A DNA stretch of 7,310 nucleotides. It comes from Candidatus Njordarchaeota archaeon. GTDB taxonomy: Archaea; Asgardarchaeota; Njordarchaeia; Njordarchaeales; Njordarchaeaceae. Below, one piece after another: positions 4,420 through 7,310 of this stretch. Each line of letters starts with the position of its first letter. Position 1 is the first letter of the stretch. The translations under genes and the position numbers were made by a program. The notes beneath the pieces were generated by a model. The model searched no databases, had not been told where the DNA came from, and worked only from the letters and a program-made list of their open reading frames with translations. The stretch lies in contig JAHQWF010000026.1 of NCBI GenBank assembly GCA_029856055.1, positions 1 to 7,310 of the forward strand, written 5' to 3'.

Positions 4420-5514
4420 TTACTTTTTCTCTTTTTCTCGCACCTTCTCTAGTATTTCTGATATTTTTACTTCGCGTTTCTTCTCCTCTATTTTCTTGCG
4501 TCTCTTCTCGTCTATTCTTAATGCAAGTGGATATATCGCTAATATCGTTACACTGGCTACTAGTAGATATATATGCAGTGGATGCATTGGCTGCTTTTCT
4601 TCCAGAACCCATCTATCCAATCTGAGCATCCATTTAATCAAATTATAGGCGAATTGGAAATTACTAGCGATGCTCATCCATGGTTCATTGTAGTTAGATG
4701 TAATGTTAGTGAATATCTCGCCAAACCCCGTGATGGTTAAGATGCCGAAATCTATTTTCCTAGCTACTAGAACGTTGTATCCAGAGTTATTATAGTAGAC
4801 CTCAAACCTACTGTTTACTCGATACGAGGTCGGTCTCGTCTTTATGGCATACGTATTGTTCCTCTGCCTAAAATCGATTGAGCATGTGCTTACTTTAATG
4901 GAGTTACTCACATTATTGAAGAGCCCCTCAAGTTCTTGATCTGCATAGTCCCTATCTAAGTAAATTATGTCTCCCTCCCCATTAATATCATCTCTTATTA
5001 GATCACCAGACCCCGTCTCGTAGTAGAAGCTTATATCCTGCTTCATATAAATTAGAAGGTCATTTAGATAAGAGACATCTGGGCTACCATTGCTTTCTAT
5101 GTTGAAAGGCGCTCCAAGAATCAACACTCCACCGCCAGTTTTCAGGTAATCTAATAGTACTCTGCCCTCCTCGCTTGTATATGGTATAGATCCATTTGTT
5201 GGAGGTATTATAAGTAGATCGACTCCGATCATGAGAGATGAGTTTAATTTGCCTTTAATAGAATAAACCTTGATGTAAAGGCCTTCTTCATTATAAAACG
5301 ATTCATTAAATTGCTTTAGAAATTCCAAAAAATCCTTATAGTTGAAGACTCCCCCATGACCTTCGTCAATAACTATTATGAATTTGCCTTTAACATACTT
5401 TCCCGTTGCATCTTGGCTTCTAACGCTATTTATACTGTACGGCAACATAACTAAGGTGAGAATTAAAAGAATTGAGAATTGTTTAAGTATACCCCTAGTA
5501 ACCCTACTATTCAA
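4420..5514 (-). CDS. Second membrane-anchored surface protein of the same design
   Basis: The 364-residue protein has an N-terminal hydrophobic signal segment (about 13-29, preceded by basic residues), an ectodomain with strand FIIVIDEGHGG (about 45-55), VDLLIIPP (about 98-105) and GGGVLILGAP (about 127-136), a membrane helix (about 313-332) preceded by MHPL, and a very basic, charged cytoplasmic tail of about 32 residues. The amidotransferase-like pattern, the HPL just before the helix and the overall layout match the convergent neighbour at 3065-4414, suggesting distant paralogues. The start could be ATG 5562, overlapping rps27e by 32 bases, but that ATG has no ribosome binding site, while TTG 5514 has GAGGGA 7 bases upstream and gives a normal signal-peptide n-region. 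Close spacing to rps27e suggests co-transcription. Function unknown. Confidence 0.75.
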   Translation of the reverse strand: MNSRVTRGILKQFSILLILTLVMLPYSINSVRSQDATGKYVKGKFIIVIDEGHGGVFNYKDFLEFLKQFNESFYNEEGLYIKVYSIKGKLNSSLMIGVDLLIIPPTNGSIPYTSEEGRVLLDYLKTGGGVLILGAPFNIESNGSPDVSYLNDLLIYMKQDISFYYETGSGDLIRDDINGEGDIIYLDRDYADQELEGLFNNVSNSIKVSTCSIDFRQRNNTYAIKTRPTSYRVNSRFEVYYNNSGYNVLVARKIDFGILTITGFGEIFTNITSNYNEPWMSIASNFQFAYNLIKWMLRLDRWVLEEKQPMHPLHIYLLVASVTILAIYPLALRIDEKRRKKIEEKKREVKISEILEKVREKEKK

Positions 5515-5521
5515 CTCTGCT

Positions 5522-5527
5522 TCCCTC
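5522..5527 (-). promoter_or_regulatory. Ribosome binding site GAGGGA deciding the TTG start
   Basis: GAGGGA on the minus strand lies 7 bases before TTG 5514 and just after the rps27e stop (5531-5533). It argues for the shorter form of the membrane protein. Confidence 0.5.
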
Positions 5528-5530
5528 GGC

Positions 5531-5740
5531 TCATTCGTAGTATCTTTTAAGTATTTTTCCATTAATCTTCGCTTTCCCTCCCGTTGGCTCCGTTAAGACT
5601 GTTCCACATACATGACAGTTAACAGTTATTGATGCATGCGAGAATATCATTTGCTTATTTGAGCATTGAGGACATTGCACCAGCAAGAAATATGATTTCG
5701 GTTTGGTAGCTAACTTAGCAAGCTTATCTTCCCTCGTCAT
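5531..5740 (-). CDS. rps27e: 30S ribosomal protein S27e
   Basis: S27e is a small zinc-binding protein of the archaeal and eukaryotic small ribosomal subunit. With the ATG at 5740 it is 69 residues, near the usual archaeal length. It contains the zinc ribbon CPQC (Cys23, Cys26) and CHVC (Cys42, Cys45), the family signature SHASITV between them, and EPTGGKAKI near the C-terminus. GGTG at 5747-5750, 6 bases before the ATG, fixes this start. A longer frame to a GTG at 5797 is open but would add an unrelated, basic N-terminus without a good ribosome binding site. The partner genes commonly found with S27e in archaea (rpl44e upstream, the eIF2-alpha gene downstream) are missing: upstream is divergent atpF and downstream is a membrane protein gene. 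Confidence 0.95.
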   Translation of the reverse strand: MTREDKLAKLATKPKSYFLLVQCPQCSNKQMIFSHASITVNCHVCGTVLTEPTGGKAKINGKILKRYYE

Positions 5741-5746
5741 AATTAA

Positions 5747-5750
5747 CACC
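5747..5750 (-). promoter_or_regulatory. Ribosome binding site GGTG of rps27e
   Basis: GGTG on the minus strand is 6 bases from ATG 5740 and selects this start among three in-frame candidates (5797, 5752, 5740). Confidence 0.55.
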
Positions 5751-5908
5751 ATTAGGTCAGATATGTTTTTTCTACATGTATTTTTTCCGTGGATCACCTC
5801 TTCATCATTCCCGAGGCATCAATTCTTAATACTTCATGAACTATTCCTTAATAAAACTTAGCTTAATTTTCCTACTTCGAGTAGATTAAATATCGATATA
5901 GATTTAGA

Positions 5909-5917
5909 TTTTTAAAT
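5909..5917 (+). promoter_or_regulatory. TATA-like box TTTTTAAAT before atpF
   Basis: This box lies in the 224-base divergent gap between rps27e and atpF, about 50 bases before the atpF ATG, giving a predicted leader of about 25 bases. The gap is rich in AT tracts, so other boxes are possible. Confidence 0.4.
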
Positions 5918-5964
5918 TCATTTATCATTGAATTGAAACTAACGGTTATTCTAATGTGTTTTAA

Positions 5965-6282
5965 ATGAAGCTAGCAGTTATAGGGGATGAAGTTTTCGTC
6001 AGGATGTTTGAACTAGTTGGCGCAGTAGGCTATATTGCTTCCGATGAAGGGAGCGTTGTCTCCCGTTTGAAAGATATAATCGAAAATAAGGAATACGGCA
6101 TAATAATTCTGCCAGAGAGATTTGTCCACTTAACCAAGCAGTATCGTGAAAAAATGCTTAGAGAGGGTGAGTATTATCCCTTGTTTATTTTTCTACCAGA
6201 TCATACTGGAGTTAAGGGAGAGAGAATCGAAGAACTTAAGAAACTAATTTCAATGGCAGTAGGTATAGAGTTAAAGTTATGA
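5965..6282 (+). CDS. atpF: A/V-type ATP synthase subunit F
   Basis: Subunit F sits on the central rotor stalk of the membrane ATP synthase, next to subunit D, and modulates rotation. The 105 residues match the family length and show its Rossmann-like layout: MKLAVIGDEVFVRMFELVG at the N-terminus, the helix with DIIENKEYGIIILPERF, and a YPLFIFLPD strand before a C-terminal helix with RIEELKKLISMAVGIEL. It is the first gene of a tight operon, 13 bases ahead of atpH. There is no strong ribosome binding site before the ATG; a TATA-like box about 50 bases upstream suggests the promoter. Assignment is by recognised motifs and by position in the ATP synthase cluster. Confidence 0.93.
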   Translation: MKLAVIGDEVFVRMFELVGAVGYIASDEGSVVSRLKDIIENKEYGIIILPERFVHLTKQYREKMLREGEYYPLFIFLPDHTGVKGERIEELKKLISMAVGIELKL

Positions 6283-6295
6283 GAGAGGTGTTAGA

Positions 6296-6598
6296 ATGTC
6301 TTTGAGTACGCTCATTGAGGTAGAATTAGATGCCATGAAACGTATAGAAGAGGCTAAAAATAAGGCAAAAAAGATAATTGAGGACGCTAAAAAGAGGGCT
6401 AGCGAAATAGTAAACAGGAACAGGATTATGCAGCAAGTGGATAAATACGTATCTGAGGAAGAAAAGAAATTGCGAGAAGAAGCAAAGAGAATCTATGAAT
6501 CTTACTTAAAGGAGATAGAAGCTACTAGGAATATACCATTAAGTAAGATTAATGAGATTTCAGATATAATTGTTAGGGAGGTTATGGGAGTTGAGTGA
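6296..6598 (+). CDS. atpH: A-type ATP synthase subunit H (peripheral stalk)
   Basis: Subunit H pairs with subunit E in the coiled-coil peripheral stalk that holds the catalytic head against rotation. The 100 residues are almost wholly helical and charged, with heptad-like patterns in MKRIEEAKNKAKKIIEDAKK and EEEKKLREEAKRIYESYLKE, and a C-terminal segment INEISDIIVREVMG typical of the family. Length and composition fit. GAGGTG lies 5 bases before the ATG. It follows atpF closely, and its last codons overlap the TTG start of atpE by 8 bases, so translation is probably coupled. Confidence 0.87.
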   Translation: MSLSTLIEVELDAMKRIEEAKNKAKKIIEDAKKRASEIVNRNRIMQQVDKYVSEEEKKLREEAKRIYESYLKEIEATRNIPLSKINEISDIIVREVMGVE

Positions 6599-7103
6599 AA
6601 ACATCCAAGCATTCATAGAGGAGATAAATAGACGAACGGATAACGAGATAAAGAAAATAATTAAAGAGGCGGAAGAGGAAGCCGAAAAAATTATCAAGCG
6701 AGCTGAAGAGGAGGCAAATAAGATTTTCCAGCATGAAGCTAGTTCCAGGCTTAAATTGTTGCGAAGAAAGATACTCGGTAGGGCCGAAATGGACGCGAGG
6801 AGAGAGCTAATTAAGGCGAAGGACGAAATAGTTAAGAGAATATATGAGGTCGCGCTCCAGAAATTAAAGGATATTGCAGAGGGTAGAGATCCCTCTATAG
6901 ATTATCATGAAGTCTTAGTCAAGCTAATAGAGGAAGCACTAGTAAATCTGGATGAGGAGGAGGTTATTATTGAGGCTAATGAGCGAGATAAGGAATACCT
7001 GTCTGTCAATCTGAGAAAGCTTGAAAATAATTTCTCTCAGAAATTTGGGAGAGACATAAAACTAAGGTTATCTGATAACACGCTTATTAACTTAGGCGGA
7101 GTT
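6591..7103 (+). CDS. atpE: A-type ATP synthase subunit E, broken at its C-terminus
   Basis: The frame starts at TTG 6591 with GGGAGG 9 bases upstream (6576-6581) and overlaps the end of atpH. It gives a long N-terminal coiled coil (EEINRRTDNEIKKIIKEAEE and on to about residue 95) and the globular C-terminal head with EVIIEANERDKEYL and LRLSDNTLINLGG, as expected for the peripheral-stalk subunit that caps the catalytic A3B3 head. Subunit E usually continues after the GGV motif for another 20-30 residues (a short strand pair and a final helix). Here, after about 171 codons, the same frame continues as unrelated glycyl radical enzyme sequence up to the window end. The normal C-terminus and the atpA/atpB genes expected next are absent. 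Confidence 0.9.
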
Positions 7104-7310
7104 AATGAAAAGGGCGAGGATGCCGTCAATGAATTGTCCTATATTTTGCTGGATGTCATTGAAGAGATGCGGCTGCTGCAGCCGAGCTCTATGGTGCAGA
7201 TCAGCAAAAAGACGCCCGATCAGTTTCTGCGCAGGGCTCTTCAGATTGTCAAGACGGGCTATGACCAGCCTTCTATTTTCAACACCGATGCCATCATTCA
7301 AGAGCTGGTT
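7104..7310 (+). other. Glycyl radical enzyme (PFL family) internal fragment joined in frame to atpE
   Basis: From about the GGV codons on, the translation reads like the middle of a pyruvate formate-lyase-type glycyl radical enzyme: GEDAVNELSYILLDVIEEMR, then LLQPSSMVQISKKTP and QPSIFNTDAIIQELV, the region that leads to the catalytic cysteine loop, which lies beyond the window. GC content rises to about half, against clearly AT-rich DNA before, and codon choice shifts to CTG, CAG, GCC and CGC. No start codon or ribosome binding site belongs to this segment. It is either a chimeric assembly join or an insertion of foreign DNA; the first is more likely because it lies at the end of the sequence. 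Confidence 0.8.

Noticed and set aside
4379..4612. Second minus-strand frame over the tail of the membrane protein
   Set aside because: It is a shifted-frame shadow of the charged C-terminal tail.
5378..5596. Plus-strand frame of 72 codons over the start of the membrane protein gene
   Set aside because: It is antisense to the signal peptide region and to the end of rps27e, with no family resemblance.
5741..5797. N-terminal extension of S27e up to a GTG at 5797
   Set aside because: The family is shorter, and the GGTG ribosome binding site supports ATG 5740.
7092..7301. Minus-strand frame of 69 codons at the window end
   Set aside because: It is antisense to the well-recognised glycyl radical enzyme segment.
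1..7310. tRNA or rRNA genes
   Set aside because: No cloverleaf or conserved rRNA stretch was seen on either strand.

Overview
The window looks like an AT-rich archaeal contig, most likely from a thermophilic member of the Thermoproteota (Crenarchaeota sensu lato). The support is a set of archaeal information-processing genes (S19, S27e, an Rpb5/RpoH-type RNA polymerase subunit), a V/A-type ATP synthase operon start (F, H, E), zinc-binding PyrI, GGTG-type ribosome binding sites and TTTAAA/TTTATATA promoter boxes. I cannot fix the genus.

Region 1-1070 is an accessory, decaying stretch. It holds the start of an AbrB-type antitoxin on the minus strand and a PIN-domain (VapC-like) gene that is split in two: the C-terminal part reads on the plus strand (108-443), while the missing N-terminal part, with the first catalytic Asp, lies inverted on the minus strand (about 450-546). 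Next to it (552-737) is what looks like the tail of an IS605-type TnpB gene with a strong hairpin, followed by about 330 bases of non-coding or decayed DNA with a hairpin, direct repeats and one promoter-like box.

Region 1071-3064 holds a possible small membrane protein, a lone pyrI (minus), then divergently rps19 and a gene for a 211-residue Rpb5-like protein. Archaeal RpoH is normally about 80 residues and has only the C-terminal assembly domain. This protein has the whole C-terminal domain plus about 110 residues in front that resemble the jaw (endonuclease-fold) domain of eukaryotic Rpb5, and an extra segment of about 25 residues inside the C-terminal domain. This is the most interesting gene in the window.

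Region 3065-5740 holds two single-pass surface proteins built on the same plan (signal peptide, amidotransferase-like ectodomain, C-terminal anchor, basic tail), arranged tail to tail with 5 bases between them. The second follows rps27e in an apparent operon.

Region 5741-7310 is a divergent promoter region, then atpF-atpH-atpE of the A-type ATP synthase. At about 7095-7103 the atpE frame runs without a stop into sequence for a glycyl radical enzyme of the pyruvate formate-lyase family, with clearly higher GC. I read this as a chimeric assembly join at the contig end, although an actual recombination cannot be excluded from sequence alone.
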